Assembly: GCA_902585045.1 (NCBI GenBank)
Contig: CACICB010000001.1
Location: 124,001 to 188,000 of the forward strand
Direction: 5' to 3'
Source: an uncultured Pelagibacteraceae bacterium
GTDB taxonomy: Bacteria > Pseudomonadota > Alphaproteobacteria > Pelagibacterales > Pelagibacteraceae
DNA length: 64,000 nucleotides
The notes under the pieces are model-generated. The model was given only the letters and a program-made list of their open reading frames with translations. It was not told the DNA's origin and did not search any database. The position numbers and the translations under genes were made by a program. This document shows, in pieces, positions 19,011-30,411 of the stretch (positions are counted from its first letter, which is position 1; the number at the start of each line of letters is the position of its first letter).

Positions 19011-20918
19011 TTATTTTAAAATTAAATAAGTTAATAAAATTGATAAACCTAAAAGCATGACAAATGCATAATCATATATAAAACCTGTTTGAAGTTTCCC
19101 TGTTTTATTAGAAATAATTTTAACTATTTTTGAAATACCATCAGGACCGAACCTGTCAATTATACCTATATCTCCTTTTTTCCAAAAAAGGGAACCTAAT
19201 TTTTTAGATGGATTAACAAAGGTTTTGTCATAAAACTCATCAATGTACCACTTATTAAGTAAAAAATTATATAAGGGTAAATTGGTATTTTTAAACTCCT
19301 CTAAAATTCTTGGATTCAAAATATATAGATAAAATGAAATTGGAATTGATATTAAAACTAAGATTGGAGTAATTAATAAAAACCACAATGGTATAACATC
19401 GTGTTTTATTTCATTTAAGAAAAAGATTGAGCTTTGCCAAAATTCATTGCTATCATGTCCAATAAAAATACTTTTAAAAAAATAACCTGAAAATACTGCT
19501 CCAACACTCAAAAATACAAGTGGTGTCAACATCACTATAGGTGACTCATGAGTTTCATTAATTGGAATTTTTTTATTATTGTAAGATCCATGGAAAGTTT
19601 TAAAAAATAATCTCCAAGAATAAATTGAGGTTAAAAATGCTGTGAGTATGCCGACCGTAGCTGCATAATTTCCTAAAGAAGATTTTTTAAGATAAGCAAA
19701 TTCTATTATTGCATCTTTTGAGTAGAATCCTGAAAGAAACGGAAATCCAGTTAAAGCTAAAGTTCCTAACAACATGAAAATGTAAGTATATGGTAGCTTT
19801 TTTCTTACACCGCCCATATTTCTGATATCTTGCTCATCTTTAAATGCGTGTATTACTGAACCAGCACCCAAGAATAATAGTGCTTTAAAGAAAGCGTGTG
19901 TAAATAAATGAAACATTGCAACATGATAAGCGCCCACTCCTGCAGCAAAAAACATGTAACCTAATTGACTACATGTTGAGTAGGCTACAATTTTTTTTAT
20001 GTCGTTTTGCACAAGTGCAACTGATGCAGCAAATAGTGCTGTGATCATCCCTACCACAGCAACTAGATTCAAAGCAAATTGAGAAAATTCAAAAATTGGA
20101 GAACATCTGACAACTAAAAATACACCTGCAGTTACCATTGTTGCAGCGTGAATCAAAGCTGATACTGGTGTTGGCCCCTCCATCGCGTCTGGTAACCAAG
20201 TATGCAACAAAAATTGTGCAGATTTTCCCATTGCTCCAATAAAAAGGAATACACATATTATTGTTATTAAATTTAATTCAAAACCAAAAAAATCTATTTT
20301 TTTTTCTACAAACTGACTTGAAGCTTGAAAAGTTTCCTCAAAATTAATTGTCCCAAAAAAGAAAAAAATTAAAAATATTGCAATGGCAAGACCAAAGTCT
20401 CCTATTCTATTAACTATAAAAGCTTTGATAGCTGCGTTGTTTGCAGTTTCTTTTTTATACCAAAAACCTATTAGAAGATAAGAACATAAACCGACACCTT
20501 CCCATCCAAAAAAAAGTTGTAAAAAATTGTCTGAAACAACTAAAGCAAGCATTGAAAAAGTGAATAATGACAAATAAGACATAAATCTTGGTTTGTGAGG
20601 ATCGTGGCTCATATAACCAATAGAGTAAATATGTACAAGTGCAGATACAAAAGTTACGACTACTAACATAACTGAGCTTAAAGGATCTATATTAATCGAC
20701 CAGTTAGCAATAAAATTACCAGAGCTGATCCATTCAAAAATTATATAGTTTCCATAAATATCATTTTGAATTCCGTTCCAAAAAACAAAAACTGATAGGA
20801 CAGCTGAGACACTAACAAATAAACTTGTAGAGATCTCAGCGAAATATTTTGTAATTGATTTACCTAGATAACCAATTAGAGATCCTATTAATGGTAAAAA
20901 TAATATTGCGTATTCCAT
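19011..20918 (-). CDS. nuoL: NADH-quinone oxidoreductase subunit L
   Basis: Largest antiporter-like subunit of complex I. The 635-aa protein carries FGWEGVGLCSYLLIGFW, GKSAQFLLHTWLPDAMEGPT and KKIVAYSTCSQLGYM. The C-terminal part (LYNFLLNKWYIDEFYDK, about residues 540-556) is the start of the long lateral helix that spans NuoM and NuoN. Full length. It starts 3 nt after nuoK. Confidence 0.97.
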   Translation of the reverse strand: MEYAILFLPLIGSLIGYLGKSITKYFAEISTSLFVSVSAVLSVFVFWNGIQNDIYGNYIIFEWISSGNFIANWSINIDPLSSVMLVVVTFVSALVHIYSIGYMSHDPHKPRFMSYLSLFTFSMLALVVSDNFLQLFFGWEGVGLCSYLLIGFWYKKETANNAAIKAFIVNRIGDFGLAIAIFLIFFFFGTINFEETFQASSQFVEKKIDFFGFELNLITIICVFLFIGAMGKSAQFLLHTWLPDAMEGPTPVSALIHAATMVTAGVFLVVRCSPIFEFSQFALNLVAVVGMITALFAASVALVQNDIKKIVAYSTCSQLGYMFFAAGVGAYHVAMFHLFTHAFFKALLFLGAGSVIHAFKDEQDIRNMGGVRKKLPYTYIFMLLGTLALTGFPFLSGFYSKDAIIEFAYLKKSSLGNYAATVGILTAFLTSIYSWRLFFKTFHGSYNNKKIPINETHESPIVMLTPLVFLSVGAVFSGYFFKSIFIGHDSNEFWQSSIFFLNEIKHDVIPLWFLLITPILVLISIPISFYLYILNPRILEEFKNTNLPLYNFLLNKWYIDEFYDKTFVNPSKKLGSLFWKKGDIGIIDRFGPDGISKIVKIISNKTGKLQTGFIYDYAFVMLLGLSILLTYLILK

Positions 20919-20921
20919 TTA

Positions 20922-21233
20922 TTATCCTTTCATGCCATGGATGTCTTCAACTCTAATGGATCCTCTGTTCCTATAATAAATTACTATAATAGCGAGACCG
21001 ATAGCTGCCTCAGCTGCTGCGACCGTTAGAATTAGCATTGTGAAGATTTGACCAACAATATCGCCAGAAAAAATTGAAAATGATATTAAATTAATATTGA
21101 CTGCCAATAAAATAAGCTCAATTGACATTAATATAACTATTACATTTTTTCTATTTAAAAAAATTCCTATTACTCCTAAGAAAAAAATTATAGCACCTAA
21201 TGATAAATAATGTCCTAAACCTATCTCAATCAT
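20922..21233 (-). CDS. nuoK: NADH-quinone oxidoreductase subunit K
   Basis: Small membrane subunit of complex I, 103 aa with three hydrophobic helices. The conserved glutamates appear in [16 protein letters not shown] and [20 protein letters not shown]; these lie on the proton-translocation axis in the family. Overlaps nuoJ by 8 nt and precedes nuoL by 3 nt. Confidence 0.97.
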   Translation of the reverse strand: MIEIGLGHYLSLGAIIFFLGVIGIFLNRKNVIVILMSIELILLAVNINLISFSIFSGDIVGQIFTMLILTVAAAEAAIGLAIIVIYYRNRGSIRVEDIHGMKG

Positions 21234-21852
21234 CTACCCTCACTCCTTGATTTGATTTTGCTTCTACAAGTTCTATTGAACTAGATGGATTTCTAGAAAT
21301 CTGGTTTATATAACTTTGTTTTTTTACGCCTACTCTTTCCCTAAATGTAAGAAGAATAGCCCCAATCATAGCTAAAAGAAGTACAACGCCAGCTAACTGA
21401 AAATATAAAATATAATCAGTATACATAACTAGACCTAATTGATGAGTGTTTGAAACATTTGATAAAATTAATGTACTGCTGGACATTACATCTTCCTTAT
21501 ATTTCCATCCTCCTACTACAACTAATAATTCTAATAAAATTAATACACTCACAATTAATCCAGTAGGAATATGAGTTGATTTTTTACCGATAAACCATGA
21601 TTGTTTTTGTTCTGCAACGTTCAGCATCATCACAACGAATAAAAATAGCACTGCTACTGCTCCTACATAAACTATTAATAATATCATCCCTAAAAATTCA
21701 GCTCCGACCATAATAAATAGGCAGCCAACTGAGATAAAATCTAATATTAAAAAGAAAACTGAATTTATTGTACTTCTTGAAGTTATTACCATTAAGGACG
21801 AAAAAATAGCAATTACCGAAAAAAAATAAAAAAAAATAGAATGAACTATCAT
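21226..21852 (-). CDS. nuoJ: NADH-quinone oxidoreductase subunit J
   Basis: Membrane subunit of complex I next to NuoH and NuoK. The 208-aa sequence shows five hydrophobic helices with the conserved [29 protein letters not shown] stretch around residues 48-76 (quoted in part: [19 protein letters not shown]). It directly abuts nuoI and overlaps nuoK by 8 nt. Confidence 0.96.
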   Translation of the reverse strand: MIVHSIFFYFFSVIAIFSSLMVITSRSTINSVFFLILDFISVGCLFIMVGAEFLGMILLIVYVGAVAVLFLFVVMMLNVAEQKQSWFIGKKSTHIPTGLIVSVLILLELLVVVGGWKYKEDVMSSSTLILSNVSNTHQLGLVMYTDYILYFQLAGVVLLLAMIGAILLTFRERVGVKKQSYINQISRNPSSSIELVEAKSNQGVRVDD

Positions 21853-22338
21853 CTATCTATATGGTTTATCCATCTTTATGTTTTTAGCCAAAACTGACTC
21901 CCACCTATCACCATTCTGTAAGAGTTTTTCTTTGTTATAATAAAGCTCTTCTCTAGTCTCAGTAGCAAACTCAAAATTTGGTCCTTGCACGATTGCGTCT
22001 ACTGGACAAGACTCTTGGCAAAGACCACAATAAATGCATTTAAGCATATCAATGTCATATCGCGTTGTTTTCCTACTACCATCTGATCTTTCAGATGACT
22101 CAATAGTAATTGCTTGAGCTGGACATACCGCTTCGCAAAGTTTGCATGCTATACATCTCTCTTCACCATTGGGATATCTTCTTAGAGCATGCTCGCCTCT
22201 CATACGAGGGCTGATCGGTCCTTTTTCAAAAGGATAATTTATAGTTTTCGACTTTCTGAAAAGTTCTTTTATTGCCATGTATAATCCAGCAATAAATTCA
22301 ACAAGAAATATGGTTTTTAAAAGCCTACTAAAATTCAT
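21853..22338 (-). CDS. nuoI: NADH-quinone oxidoreductase subunit I (2x 4Fe-4S)
   Basis: Ferredoxin-like subunit of complex I holding clusters N6a and N6b on the way to NuoB. Two complete 4Fe-4S motifs are visible: [16 protein letters not shown] and [16 protein letters not shown]. The length of 161 aa matches the alphaproteobacterial and mitochondrial TYKY-type subunit. Shares one base with nuoH. Its clusters depend on assembly machinery such as the SUF system encoded at 44899-51015. Confidence 0.97.
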   Translation of the reverse strand: MNFSRLLKTIFLVEFIAGLYMAIKELFRKSKTINYPFEKGPISPRMRGEHALRRYPNGEERCIACKLCEAVCPAQAITIESSERSDGSRKTTRYDIDMLKCIYCGLCQESCPVDAIVQGPNFEFATETREELYYNKEKLLQNGDRWESVLAKNIKMDKPYR

Positions 22339-23345
22339 TAGATACTCACCTTAGGTAGTTTATCAAAATAAAATAAAAAACTTGCGGTTAGTACAAGATA
22401 AATTAATGAAAATGGTAAAAATATTTTCCAACCAAGTCTCATGAGTTGGTCATATCTGTATCGCGGTACAATAGCTTTTATTAATGCAAATAATAAAAAT
22501 AAAAATAATATTTTTAGTATCATCCAGAGTGGTGCTGGGATTACGTTAAGAGGATAGACATCCATAATTGGAAGCCATCCGCCAAGGAATAGAATTGAGC
22601 CCATCGCACACATTAAAAGAATATTTGCATACTCTCCAAGCCAAAACATTGCATACATCATACCAGAGTATTCTGTCTGATAACCCGCAACTAATTCTGC
22701 CTCAGCTTCAGGTAGATCAAAAGGGGGTCTGTTCGTTTCAGCGAGCGCAGAAATAAAAAAAATTACAAACATAGGAAAAAGAGGTATTACATACCATAAC
22801 TCTTTTTGTGCGATGACGATTTCGTTTAAATTTAAAGATCCAACACATAACAAAACATTAATGATGATAATTCCAATAGAAACTTCATAGGAAACCATTT
22901 GAGCAGCTGATCTAATTGCTCCTAAAAAAGGGTATTTTGAATTAGATGCCCACCCTCCCATTATAATACCGTAAACACCCAAAGACGAAACAGCAAATAA
23001 ATATAGAATTCCTACGTTTATATCTGCTAAAACTAAATTTTCACTCATTGGAATTACAGCCCATGCTACTAAAGCTAAAGTCATAGTTACAATTGGAGCA
23101 AGAATAAAAACTACTTTATTCGCACTAGCAGGAATTATGATTTCTTTAAAAATATACTTTAATGCGTCAGCTAAAGTTTGGAAAAGTCCAAATGGACCAA
23201 CAACATTAGGTCCTCTTCTTTTTTGTACTAAACCCCATACTCTTCTATCTAACCAAACTATCATTGCAACAGATACAAGTATTGGAACAAGTAAAAAAAT
23301 AATCTTATAAATCTCTTGTCCTAAAATTTGTAAGTACTCAATCAT
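22338..23345 (-). CDS. nuoH: NADH-quinone oxidoreductase subunit H
   Basis: Membrane subunit that forms much of the quinone-binding chamber together with NuoB and NuoD. The 335-aa protein contains the conserved [19 protein letters not shown] loop, [15 protein letters not shown] and the glutamate-rich loop [20 protein letters not shown]. Eight or so hydrophobic helices. Shares one base with both nuoG and nuoI. Confidence 0.97.
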   Translation of the reverse strand: MIEYLQILGQEIYKIIFLLVPILVSVAMIVWLDRRVWGLVQKRRGPNVVGPFGLFQTLADALKYIFKEIIIPASANKVVFILAPIVTMTLALVAWAVIPMSENLVLADINVGILYLFAVSSLGVYGIIMGGWASNSKYPFLGAIRSAAQMVSYEVSIGIIIINVLLCVGSLNLNEIVIAQKELWYVIPLFPMFVIFFISALAETNRPPFDLPEAEAELVAGYQTEYSGMMYAMFWLGEYANILLMCAMGSILFLGGWLPIMDVYPLNVIPAPLWMILKILFLFLLFALIKAIVPRYRYDQLMRLGWKIFLPFSLIYLVLTASFLFYFDKLPKVSI

Positions 23346-25399
23346 TAATTATCAGTTCCAGTTTTCTTTGAATCTTGTTTTATTTGTCTACATTCACTCA
23401 TTGTTTTAGATGCTCTTGAAATTGAATTAGTAAAAAAATAATCTAACTCTCTAATTTTAATTATCTCACTAAAAAAATACGGTGAGGTATTAGTAACTTT
23501 GCTGTCGTCAAAACTAGGTAACTCATTAATTTCTGTGAAATTCGGTATTAAACTTAATGTTTCTTTTCTTAATGAGTCAAAATTTAACAATTTATCATTT
23601 TTTTCTAATTTTTTTAAAATCAAATTAAAAATCTTCCAGTCCTCTAACGCTTCTCCGATCGGGTAAGAGGCTTTTCTACACTCTTGAACTCTACCTTCTA
23701 AATTTTCGTAAAGTCCACTTTGTTCTGTAAAAGCTGCACTTGGAAGAACGATGTCTGCAATCTCTGCTCCTCTATCCCCATGACTGCCTTGATAAACTAC
23801 AAACTCATTATTTTTTTTAATTTCAAGATTATCTGATCCTAAAAGATATAGTAATTTAAACTTATTGTTATTTAATTTTTCAAAAAAAGAATTTTTTTCC
23901 TCATCCTCTTTAGATAATATTTTCAAATCTATTAATCCTACTGTTGAGGCATTTTGAGGAAGAAAATTAAATGCATTCCACTCTTTGTTAATAAAGTTAT
24001 TTTTTATTAAAATATTTTTTAATCCTTCAACTAAATATTTCCCGCTTTTTAATTCTAAAGCAGACTCACCAATTATTATTAATGGTTTTTTTGAGGAAAA
24101 GAGTTTTTTCGAGAGATCTCCTTCCTTATTTAATATTTTTTTTATTTCATCAGTTTTGTTACTTACTTTAGTGTATTCATACGTTAAATCTCCAGGATCA
24201 CCTATTGAAAAGATAGGAATTTGCTTTTGAACAAATACTTTTCTAATTCTAGCATTAAGCATTGTTGCCTCATGCCTAGGATTTGTTCCAATTAAAAGTA
24301 TGAAGTCAGACTCTTCTATTCCTTTTATAGAGGAATTAAAAATATAATTACTTTTTTCGGAAGAGTTTATATAAAAACTTTTTTCTCTAAATTCTAAATT
24401 TTCACTTTTTAAAACTGAAAAGAGTTTTTTAAAACTAAGTGCATTCTCTAAATTAACCATATCACCAATATGTCCGCCTATTTCATCTGGATTTGTCGAA
24501 TTAATCTTATCTACTAAAAGTGAAATAGCTTCTTCCCAGGTAGATTTTTGTAATTTTTTGTTTATTTTTATATATGGAACATCTAACCTTTGTTTGAGTA
24601 AGCCATCACATGAGTATCGAGTTTTGTCTGAAATCCATTCTTCATTTATGTCGTTGTTTAATCTAGGTAATATTCTTTTTACCTCCCAATTATAGGTATC
24701 AACCCTTATATTTGATCCAACAGCGTCCATTACATCTACACTTTCAGTTTTTTTTAGTTCCCATGGTCTTGCCTCAAAAGCATATGGTTTAGAGGTGAGA
24801 GCGCCCACTGGACATAAATCTATTACATTTGCTGAAAGTTCTGACTCCATTGCTTTTTCAAGATATGTTGTGATTTCCATGTTTTCTCCTCTGCCAATGG
24901 CTCCTATTTCTGGAACTCCAGCAACCTCAGTTGCAAATCTCACACATCTCGTACAATGAATGCAACGTGTCATTTGAGTTTTAATCAATGGACCCATGTA
25001 TTTTTCTTTAACTTGTCTTTTATTTTCAACAAATCTTGATTTATCGACACCGTAATACATTGATTGATCTTGCAAATCACATTCTCCCCCTTGATCACAA
25101 ACAGGACAATCTAAAGGATGATTAGCCAACAAAAATTCCATGACGCCTTTTCTGGCTTTATCAACTGAAGCAGTGTTAGTTTTAATATTCATACCCTCGG
25201 TTGCAGGCATTGCACAGGAAGCAATTGGTTTTGGAGATTTTTCCATTTCCACAAGACACATCCTACAATTACCGGCTATTGATAATTTTTCGTGATAGCA
25301 AAATCTTGGAATTTCAACATCTGCAAGCTCACATGCTTGAAGAACCGTCATCCCTTTTTCAAATTCAATCTCTTTTCCATTAATTGTAATTTTAGGCAT
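23345..25399 (-). CDS. nuoG: NADH-quinone oxidoreductase subunit G
   Basis: Large peripheral-arm subunit carrying clusters N1b, N4 and N5. The track begins nine codons early; I choose the ATG at 25399 ([13 protein letters not shown], 684 aa), which overlaps nuoF by 8 nt (ATGCCTAA). Cys motifs: CRMCLVE (2Fe-2S), [15 protein letters not shown] with its His ligand, and [10 protein letters not shown]. The C-terminal molybdopterin-oxidoreductase-like part is present but, as in all NuoG, not expected to bind cofactor. Length matches mitochondrial/alphaproteobacterial 75-kDa subunits rather than the longer E. coli form. Confidence 0.96.
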   Translation of the reverse strand: MPKITINGKEIEFEKGMTVLQACELADVEIPRFCYHEKLSIAGNCRMCLVEMEKSPKPIASCAMPATEGMNIKTNTASVDKARKGVMEFLLANHPLDCPVCDQGGECDLQDQSMYYGVDKSRFVENKRQVKEKYMGPLIKTQMTRCIHCTRCVRFATEVAGVPEIGAIGRGENMEITTYLEKAMESELSANVIDLCPVGALTSKPYAFEARPWELKKTESVDVMDAVGSNIRVDTYNWEVKRILPRLNNDINEEWISDKTRYSCDGLLKQRLDVPYIKINKKLQKSTWEEAISLLVDKINSTNPDEIGGHIGDMVNLENALSFKKLFSVLKSENLEFREKSFYINSSEKSNYIFNSSIKGIEESDFILLIGTNPRHEATMLNARIRKVFVQKQIPIFSIGDPGDLTYEYTKVSNKTDEIKKILNKEGDLSKKLFSSKKPLIIIGESALELKSGKYLVEGLKNILIKNNFINKEWNAFNFLPQNASTVGLIDLKILSKEDEEKNSFFEKLNNNKFKLLYLLGSDNLEIKKNNEFVVYQGSHGDRGAEIADIVLPSAAFTEQSGLYENLEGRVQECRKASYPIGEALEDWKIFNLILKKLEKNDKLLNFDSLRKETLSLIPNFTEINELPSFDDSKVTNTSPYFFSEIIKIRELDYFFTNSISRASKTMSECRQIKQDSKKTGTDN

Positions 25400-26723
25400 T
25401 CTTGTTCTCCAAGAGATGTTGATCAACTAAATATGGATTATTAATTTTCTTTTTAATTAGTGGCTCGTCTCTGCAACGACTTTCAATTTCTTTTCTAAAA
25501 TGTCTTAATAAACCTTGTACTGGCCATGCAGATCCTTCTCCAAAAGCACAAATAGTATGACCTTCTATCTGTTTAGTAACATCTGATAATAAATTAATAT
25601 CACTAAAGGTAGCTTTTCTTTTTACAACTCTATCTAATATTCTCCACATCCATCCAGCCCCTTCTCTACAAGGAGTGCACTGACCGCAACTTTCATGTTT
25701 GTAAAATCTCGCTATTCTTGCCATACAAGCAACAATGTCTTGATCTTTATTAATAACTACTATTCCAGCTGTGCCTAATCCACTTTTGTTTTCAATCAAA
25801 GAGTCAAAATCCATTGTTATGGTATCGCAAATTTCTTTTGACAATAGAGGCATTGACGAACCACCTGGTATCACAGCTTGAAGGTTATCCCATCCACCGA
25901 CTACTCCACCAGCATGTTTTTCTATTAAATCTTTTAGAGGTATCCCCATTTCCTCCTCAACATTGCAAGGTGAATTTACATTACCAGATATACAAAATAT
26001 TTTTGTACCTGTATTTTTTGGCTTTCCAATTGATGCGAACCATTTTCCACCCCTTCTTAAAATAGTTGGCACAACTGCGATTGTCTCAACATTGTTAACA
26101 ATTGTTGGACAACCATATAACCCGACTAAAGCAGGGAATGGGGGTTTTAATCTTGGTTGACCTTTATTACCTTCAATGCTTTCTAATAAAGCTGTTTCTT
26201 CGCCGCAAATATATGCACCTGCGCCATAATGAATAAAAATATCGAAATCCCATCCAGAACCACACGCATTCTTTCCTAAATAATTTTTTTTGTAAGCTTG
26301 ATCAATTGCTTCTTGTAATCTTTTACCCTCGTTAAAGTATTCACCTCTAATATAAATATAACAAATATGCGCGTTAACAGCGAAACCTGCAATTAAACAT
26401 CCTTCTATCAATTTTTGAGGCTCAAATCTTAAAATGTCTCTATCTTTACATGTTCCAGGTTCTGATTCATCTGCATTAATTACTAAATAATGCGGTCTCG
26501 ACCCAACTTCTTTAGGTGCGAATGACCATTTAAGTCCAGTTGAAAATCCAGCACCTCCTCTACCCCTCAGCTCAGAAGTTTTCACCTCATTAATTATCCA
26601 TTCTCTTCCTTTTGAAATAAGATTTTTGGTATCTTTCCAATCATCTCTTTTGATAGCATTCTCTATTTCCCAGCCATATTCATTATAAAGATTTTTAAAT
26701 ATTTTATTTTCTGATTTAAGCAT
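25392..26723 (-). CDS. nuoF: NADH-quinone oxidoreductase subunit F (NADH/FMN site)
   Basis: Binds NADH and FMN and passes electrons to cluster N3. The sequence shows the glycine-rich site [28 protein letters not shown] and the 4Fe-4S motif [11 protein letters not shown]. The track adds four residues at the front; a Shine-Dalgarno GGAG lies 7 nt before the next ATG (26723, MLKSENKIF, 443 aa), which I prefer because homologues begin there. Overlaps nuoE by 8 nt and nuoG by 8 nt. Confidence 0.97.
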   Translation of the reverse strand: MLKSENKIFKNLYNEYGWEIENAIKRDDWKDTKNLISKGREWIINEVKTSELRGRGGAGFSTGLKWSFAPKEVGSRPHYLVINADESEPGTCKDRDILRFEPQKLIEGCLIAGFAVNAHICYIYIRGEYFNEGKRLQEAIDQAYKKNYLGKNACGSGWDFDIFIHYGAGAYICGEETALLESIEGNKGQPRLKPPFPALVGLYGCPTIVNNVETIAVVPTILRRGGKWFASIGKPKNTGTKIFCISGNVNSPCNVEEEMGIPLKDLIEKHAGGVVGGWDNLQAVIPGGSSMPLLSKEICDTITMDFDSLIENKSGLGTAGIVVINKDQDIVACMARIARFYKHESCGQCTPCREGAGWMWRILDRVVKRKATFSDINLLSDVTKQIEGHTICAFGEGSAWPVQGLLRHFRKEIESRCRDEPLIKKKINNPYLVDQHLLENKNA

Positions 26724-27321
26724 GATTTTCTCCATTGATTGTTGGTTTTTTTTCTGGAGCTGTATTATTGCGACCTCTATACGATCCTGGTTTTAAAGGT
26801 TTGTCCTTGATTAGTGAGTCTAAAATTTCAATTGTACTTTTTTCATCTAAATCTTCGTAATAATGATCATTAACTTGTATCATTGGAGCGCTTACGCATG
26901 CACCTAAACACTCTACTTCCATCCATGAGCAACTTCCTTTTTGCGATATTTCATTTTCATTTGGTGATATTTTTTCTTTACATAATTTAACAATTTTATC
27001 AGCTCCTCTAATTAAACAAGGTGTAGTTGTACATACTTGTATAAAATGTTTTCCTACAGGTGCTAAGTTGTACATAGAATAAAAAGTTGCCACTTCATAA
27101 ACAGATATGTAGGGCATTGATAAAAATTTAGCTATATATTTCATTGCTGCTAGAGGTATCCAATTACTGTTTTGTTTTTGAGCTAAATAAAGAAAAGGCA
27201 TTACAGCACTTTTTTTGTTCTTCTTTGGGTACCTTTTTAAAATTTCTTCAGCTTTTTTTAAATTTCCATCAGTAAATTTAAATTCTTTTGGTTGGTTGTC
27301 ATGTACTTTTTTTAAACTCAT
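26716..27321 (-). CDS. nuoE: NADH-quinone oxidoreductase subunit E (2Fe-2S)
   Basis: Carries cluster N1a next to NuoF. The 201-aa protein has the thioredoxin-like 2Fe-2S ligands in [12 protein letters not shown] and [11 protein letters not shown]. Homologues share [18 protein letters not shown]. The last 40 residues ([19 protein letters not shown]) form a low-complexity tail seen in alphaproteobacterial forms. Overlaps nuoD by 4 nt. Confidence 0.96.
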   Translation of the reverse strand: MSLKKVHDNQPKEFKFTDGNLKKAEEILKRYPKKNKKSAVMPFLYLAQKQNSNWIPLAAMKYIAKFLSMPYISVYEVATFYSMYNLAPVGKHFIQVCTTTPCLIRGADKIVKLCKEKISPNENEISQKGSCSWMEVECLGACVSAPMIQVNDHYYEDLDEKSTIEILDSLIKDKPLKPGSYRGRNNTAPEKKPTINGENHA

Positions 27322-28493
27322 CTGTCCACCTCGCCGAAAACTATATCAAGAGAACCTAAAACTGCTGGGACATCTGCTAACATGTGTCCACGAATTAAAT
27401 AATCCATAGCTTGTAAATGAGAAAATCCAGGAGCTCTAATTTTACACCTGTAAGGTTTATTTGATCCATCTGATATTAAATAAACACCGAACTCACCTTT
27501 TGGTGCCTCAACAGCTGTATAAACATCTCCCTTAGGAACTCTGTATCCCTCAGTAAATAATTTGAAGTGATGAATTAGTGCCTCCATAGACTGTTTAAGG
27601 TCTTCTCTATTTGGAGGAGATATTTTCCCATCAATAGATTTTATTGGTCCCTTTGGTAGTCTCTCTATGCATTGTAGTATAATTTTTACACTCTCTCTCA
27701 TTTCCTCAATCCTACAAAGATAACGATCATAACAATCGCCATTTTTTCCAATAGGTATTTTAAAATCTAAATCTTTATAAATTTCATATGGTTGCGACCT
27801 TCTCAAATCCCATGGAATCCCTGAGCCTCGAAGCATAACCCCTGAAAAACTATGGTCTAAAGCCTCTTGCTTAGATACAATTCCAATTTCGACATTTCTT
27901 TGCTTAAAAATTCGATTATCTGTAAGTAACCCTTCCAAATCATCTATAATTTTTGGAAATGACCTGCAAAATTTTTCAATATCCTCTACTAGTTTCATGG
28001 GTATATCCTGATGAACTCCTCCAGTTCTAAAATAGTTGGCATGCAATCGGGAACCTGAGGCTCTTTCATAGAAAGTCATTAATGTTTCTCTCTCTTCAAA
28101 ACCCCAAAGTGAAGGTGTAAGCGCTCCGACATCCAAAGCTTGTGTAGTTACATTAAGTATGTGGCTTAAAATTCTTCCAATCTCACAGAAAATAACACGA
28201 ATATATTTTGCGCGAATAGGCACTTCAATATTTAATAATTTTTCAGCAGCAAGAGCAAAAGCATGTTCTTGGTTCATTGGGGCTACATAATCTAACCGAT
28301 CAAAATAGGGGAGTGCTTGAGTATAAGTCTTCTGTTCTATGAGTTTTTCAGTCCCTCTGTGAAGTAGTCCAATGTGCGGATCAGCTTTCTCTACAACTTC
28401 TCCATCAAGCTCAAGTATTAACCTCAAAACACCATGAGCAGCAGGATGTTGAGGTCCAAAGTTTAGATTAAGTGATTTAGTTTTTTTTACCAT
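27318..28493 (-). CDS. nuoD: NADH-quinone oxidoreductase subunit D
   Basis: 49-kDa-type subunit lining the quinone pocket with NuoB. The 391-aa sequence contains [13 protein letters not shown] with the quinone-headgroup His, [12 protein letters not shown], and the C-terminal [28 protein letters not shown] ending (quoted in part). NuoC and NuoD are separate genes here, unlike the E. coli fusion. Overlaps nuoC by 17 nt. Confidence 0.97.
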   Translation of the reverse strand: MVKKTKSLNLNFGPQHPAAHGVLRLILELDGEVVEKADPHIGLLHRGTEKLIEQKTYTQALPYFDRLDYVAPMNQEHAFALAAEKLLNIEVPIRAKYIRVIFCEIGRILSHILNVTTQALDVGALTPSLWGFEERETLMTFYERASGSRLHANYFRTGGVHQDIPMKLVEDIEKFCRSFPKIIDDLEGLLTDNRIFKQRNVEIGIVSKQEALDHSFSGVMLRGSGIPWDLRRSQPYEIYKDLDFKIPIGKNGDCYDRYLCRIEEMRESVKIILQCIERLPKGPIKSIDGKISPPNREDLKQSMEALIHHFKLFTEGYRVPKGDVYTAVEAPKGEFGVYLISDGSNKPYRCKIRAPGFSHLQAMDYLIRGHMLADVPAVLGSLDIVFGEVDR

Positions 28494-29091
28494 CTTTTTC
28501 CAAATTTTTAATTTCCTTTAAATAATTAGTGCCTTCCCAAGGACTTTCGAAATCAAAGTTTCTATAGTTTTGCTCAAGTTTTACTGGCTCATAAACTACT
28601 TTTTTTTCTTTTTCGCTGTACCTAACCTCATTAAATCCAGTTAATGGAAAATCTTTTCTTAATGGATGGCCCTTAAATCCATAATCAGTGAGAATTCTTC
28701 TTAAATCCGGATGATTTTTAAATTTAACTCCATACATGTCAAAGACTTCTCTTTCCATCCAATTTGCAGACGGAAAAATTTTAGTTAATGAGTTTATAGA
28801 ATGAGTGGATTGAAATTTAATAATAATTTTGACTCTTATATTATTTTCATGTGATAAAAAAAGATAGACTAATTGAAAGCGTTCCTCCTTTTCAGGATAG
28901 TCTACTCCAGCAATATCAATTAATTGTCTAAATTTACATTTATCATTTGATTTTAAAAATTGCACGACTTCTATGAGGTCATTTACATCAATTTCAACTG
29001 ATAATTCCTCATTTATAATAAATGAATTCTGGACTTTGCTGGCAAGTTCTGAGTTAATTATTTTTTCGATCTTTTTTAAGTTTTCGACCAT
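28477..29091 (-). CDS. nuoC: NADH-quinone oxidoreductase subunit C
   Basis: 30-kDa-type peripheral subunit that scaffolds the quinone module. The 204-aa protein carries the family signature [20 protein letters not shown] followed by [20 protein letters not shown]. Starts 3 nt after nuoB and overlaps nuoD by 17 nt. Confidence 0.97.
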   Translation of the reverse strand: MVENLKKIEKIINSELASKVQNSFIINEELSVEIDVNDLIEVVQFLKSNDKCKFRQLIDIAGVDYPEKEERFQLVYLFLSHENNIRVKIIIKFQSTHSINSLTKIFPSANWMEREVFDMYGVKFKNHPDLRRILTDYGFKGHPLRKDFPLTGFNEVRYSEKEKKVVYEPVKLEQNYRNFDFESPWEGTNYLKEIKNLEKDGKKN

Positions 29092-29094
29092 GAA

Positions 29095-29631
29095 TTATCT
29101 TTGTATGTTTCCCTCTCTTCGTATTTTTTTTTGTAATTGCAAAATTCCATAAAGAAGTGCTTCCGCAGACGGTGGACATCCAGGGATATAAATGTCTACT
29201 GGAACAATTTTATCACAGCCTCGCACAACAGAATAAGAATAATGATAATAACCTCCACCATTTGCGCAGCTACCCATTGAAACTACGTATCTTGGTTCAG
29301 GCATTTGATCATAAACTTTTCTGAGAGCTGGAGCCATTTTATTTGTAAGTGTTCCTGCAACAATCATCACATCAGATTGTCTTGGAGAGGCTCTAGGAGC
29401 TGCACCAAATCTTTCTAGGTCATATCTTGGCATTGAGGTTTGCATCATTTCAACCGCACAGCAAGCAAGTCCAAAGGTCATCCAATGTAATGAGCCAGTT
29501 CTTGCCCAATTAATTAAATTTTCTGATGAAGTAGTTATGAAACCTTTTTCAGCAAAATCTTTTGCTAAATCTTTAAATTCTTCTGGAATTTGCTTTTCTT
29601 TATTTGAGTTTAAATTAAATTTTACTCCCAT
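29095..29631 (-). CDS. nuoB: NADH-quinone oxidoreductase subunit B (cluster N2)
   Basis: Holds the terminal 4Fe-4S cluster N2 that reduces quinone. Ligands are seen in [29 protein letters not shown] and [12 protein letters not shown]. The track starts seven codons upstream; I prefer the ATG at 29631 ([10 protein letters not shown], 178 aa), because GGAG lies 7 nt before it inside the end of nuoA. The overlap with nuoA is then 10 nt. Confidence 0.97.
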   Translation of the reverse strand: MGVKFNLNSNKEKQIPEEFKDLAKDFAEKGFITTSSENLINWARTGSLHWMTFGLACCAVEMMQTSMPRYDLERFGAAPRASPRQSDVMIVAGTLTNKMAPALRKVYDQMPEPRYVVSMGSCANGGGYYHYSYSVVRGCDKIVPVDIYIPGCPPSAEALLYGILQLQKKIRREGNIQR

Positions 29632-29990
29632 TCTAAAGCTCCTTTTTTCCACTCATAAATAAATCCAATAGTTAAAATACCTAAAAAAATCATCATTGAC
29701 CAAAAACCTAAAGCTCCTAAATTACCTAAAGATATCGCCCATGGAAAAAGAAAGGCTATTTCTAAATCAAAAATTATAAATAATATTGCTACTAGATAAA
29801 ATCTTACATCGAATTCCATTCTTGAGTCATCAAATGCCTCAAATCCACATTCATATGCAGATAATTTTTCAGGATCGGGGTTAGATGGTGATGCTAAATA
29901 ATTAGCAACGATAAATCCAATGCTTAAAAATAAAGCAATAAATAAAAAAATTATTATGGATAAATATTCTGATAAAAAGTTATAAATCAT
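29622..29990 (-). CDS. nuoA: NADH-quinone oxidoreductase subunit A
   Basis: First gene of the complex I operon. The 122-aa membrane protein has three hydrophobic helices and the conserved loop [21 protein letters not shown] (switch loop with the conserved Cys) plus [22 protein letters not shown] with the conserved acidic residues. All 14 nuo genes follow without insertions. A leader of up to about 160 nt separates it from tRNA-Asp. Confidence 0.97.
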   Translation of the reverse strand: MIYNFLSEYLSIIIFLFIALFLSIGFIVANYLASPSNPDPEKLSAYECGFEAFDDSRMEFDVRFYLVAILFIIFDLEIAFLFPWAISLGNLGALGFWSMMIFLGILTIGFIYEWKKGALEWE

Positions 29991-30149
29991 GTTTTTAAAT
30001 ACCTACCTTAATGCCTTAGCTTAAGGATTCTTGTATTAATGTTAATACTTATAACATTTATCTATAAAGAGTACAGGACAGATGGAAGCATTTTGTTGAT
30101 CAATTTAGGGTCGATTATAACCCACTAGATGAAAATCATTATCAACTGA
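29991..30149 (-). promoter_or_regulatory. nuo operon upstream region with candidate promoter
   Basis: Between tRNA-Asp and nuoA. On the minus strand a perfect -10 hexamer TATAAT lies at 30114-30119, with no good -35 at the usual spacing (ATAATG at 17 nt). A start there would give a leader of more than 100 nt. The leader contains a small inverted repeat CCTTA-AGC-TAAGG (30014-30026). Read-through from the two tRNA genes upstream on the same strand is also possible. Confidence 0.4.
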
Positions 30150-30227
30150 TGGCGGGAGTGACGGGACTCGAACCCGCGACCTCCTGCGTGACAGGCAGGC
30201 GCTCTAACCAAGCTGAGCTACACCCCC
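30150..30227 (-). tRNA. tRNA-Asp (anticodon GTC)
   Basis: The minus strand reads GGGGGTGTAGCTCAGCTTGG, then anticodon arm CCTGC-CTGTCAC-GCAGG, then TTCGAGTCC in the T arm and an encoded CCA. All four stems pair, with a G-U wobble at position 4 of the acceptor. The anticodon GTC decodes Asp. It lies 8 nt downstream of tRNA-Val on the same strand, so they are probably one transcript. Confidence 0.97.
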
Positions 30228-30235
30228 TTATTCAA

Positions 30236-30311
30236 TGGTGGGCGGTAAAGGACTCGAACCTATGACCCTCTCGGTGTAAACGAGATGCTCTACCAACTGA
30301 GCTAACCGCCC
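30236..30311 (-). tRNA. tRNA-Val (anticodon TAC)
   Basis: The minus strand reads GGGCGGTTAGCTCAGTTGGT, then anticodon arm TCTCG-TTTACAC-CGAGA, then GGTTCGAGTCC and an encoded CCA; GGGCGGT pairs with ACCGCCC. 76 nt. Anticodon TAC decodes valine. First gene of the tRNA-Val/tRNA-Asp pair. Confidence 0.97.
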
Positions 30312-30328
30312 TAATTAAATAAAATCGA

Positions 30329-30357
30329 GATATACAATAAAAACTTTACAAAGTAAA
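30329..30357 (-). promoter_or_regulatory. Candidate promoter of the tRNA-Val/tRNA-Asp pair
   Basis: Minus-strand TTTACT (30352-30357), 17-nt spacer, TATATC (30329-30334), placed about 18 nt before the mature 5' end of tRNA-Val. The position and spacing fit a sigma70-type tRNA promoter; the hexamers are only moderate matches. Confidence 0.4.
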
Positions 30358-30411
30358 AAAGTATTTAATTTCTCGTGTAATTTATATAAATAGCAGTATT
30401 ATTGAATTTGT

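Noticed and set aside
25814-26160. Plus-strand ORFs opposite nuoF
   Set aside because: Shadows of the conserved nuoF frame.
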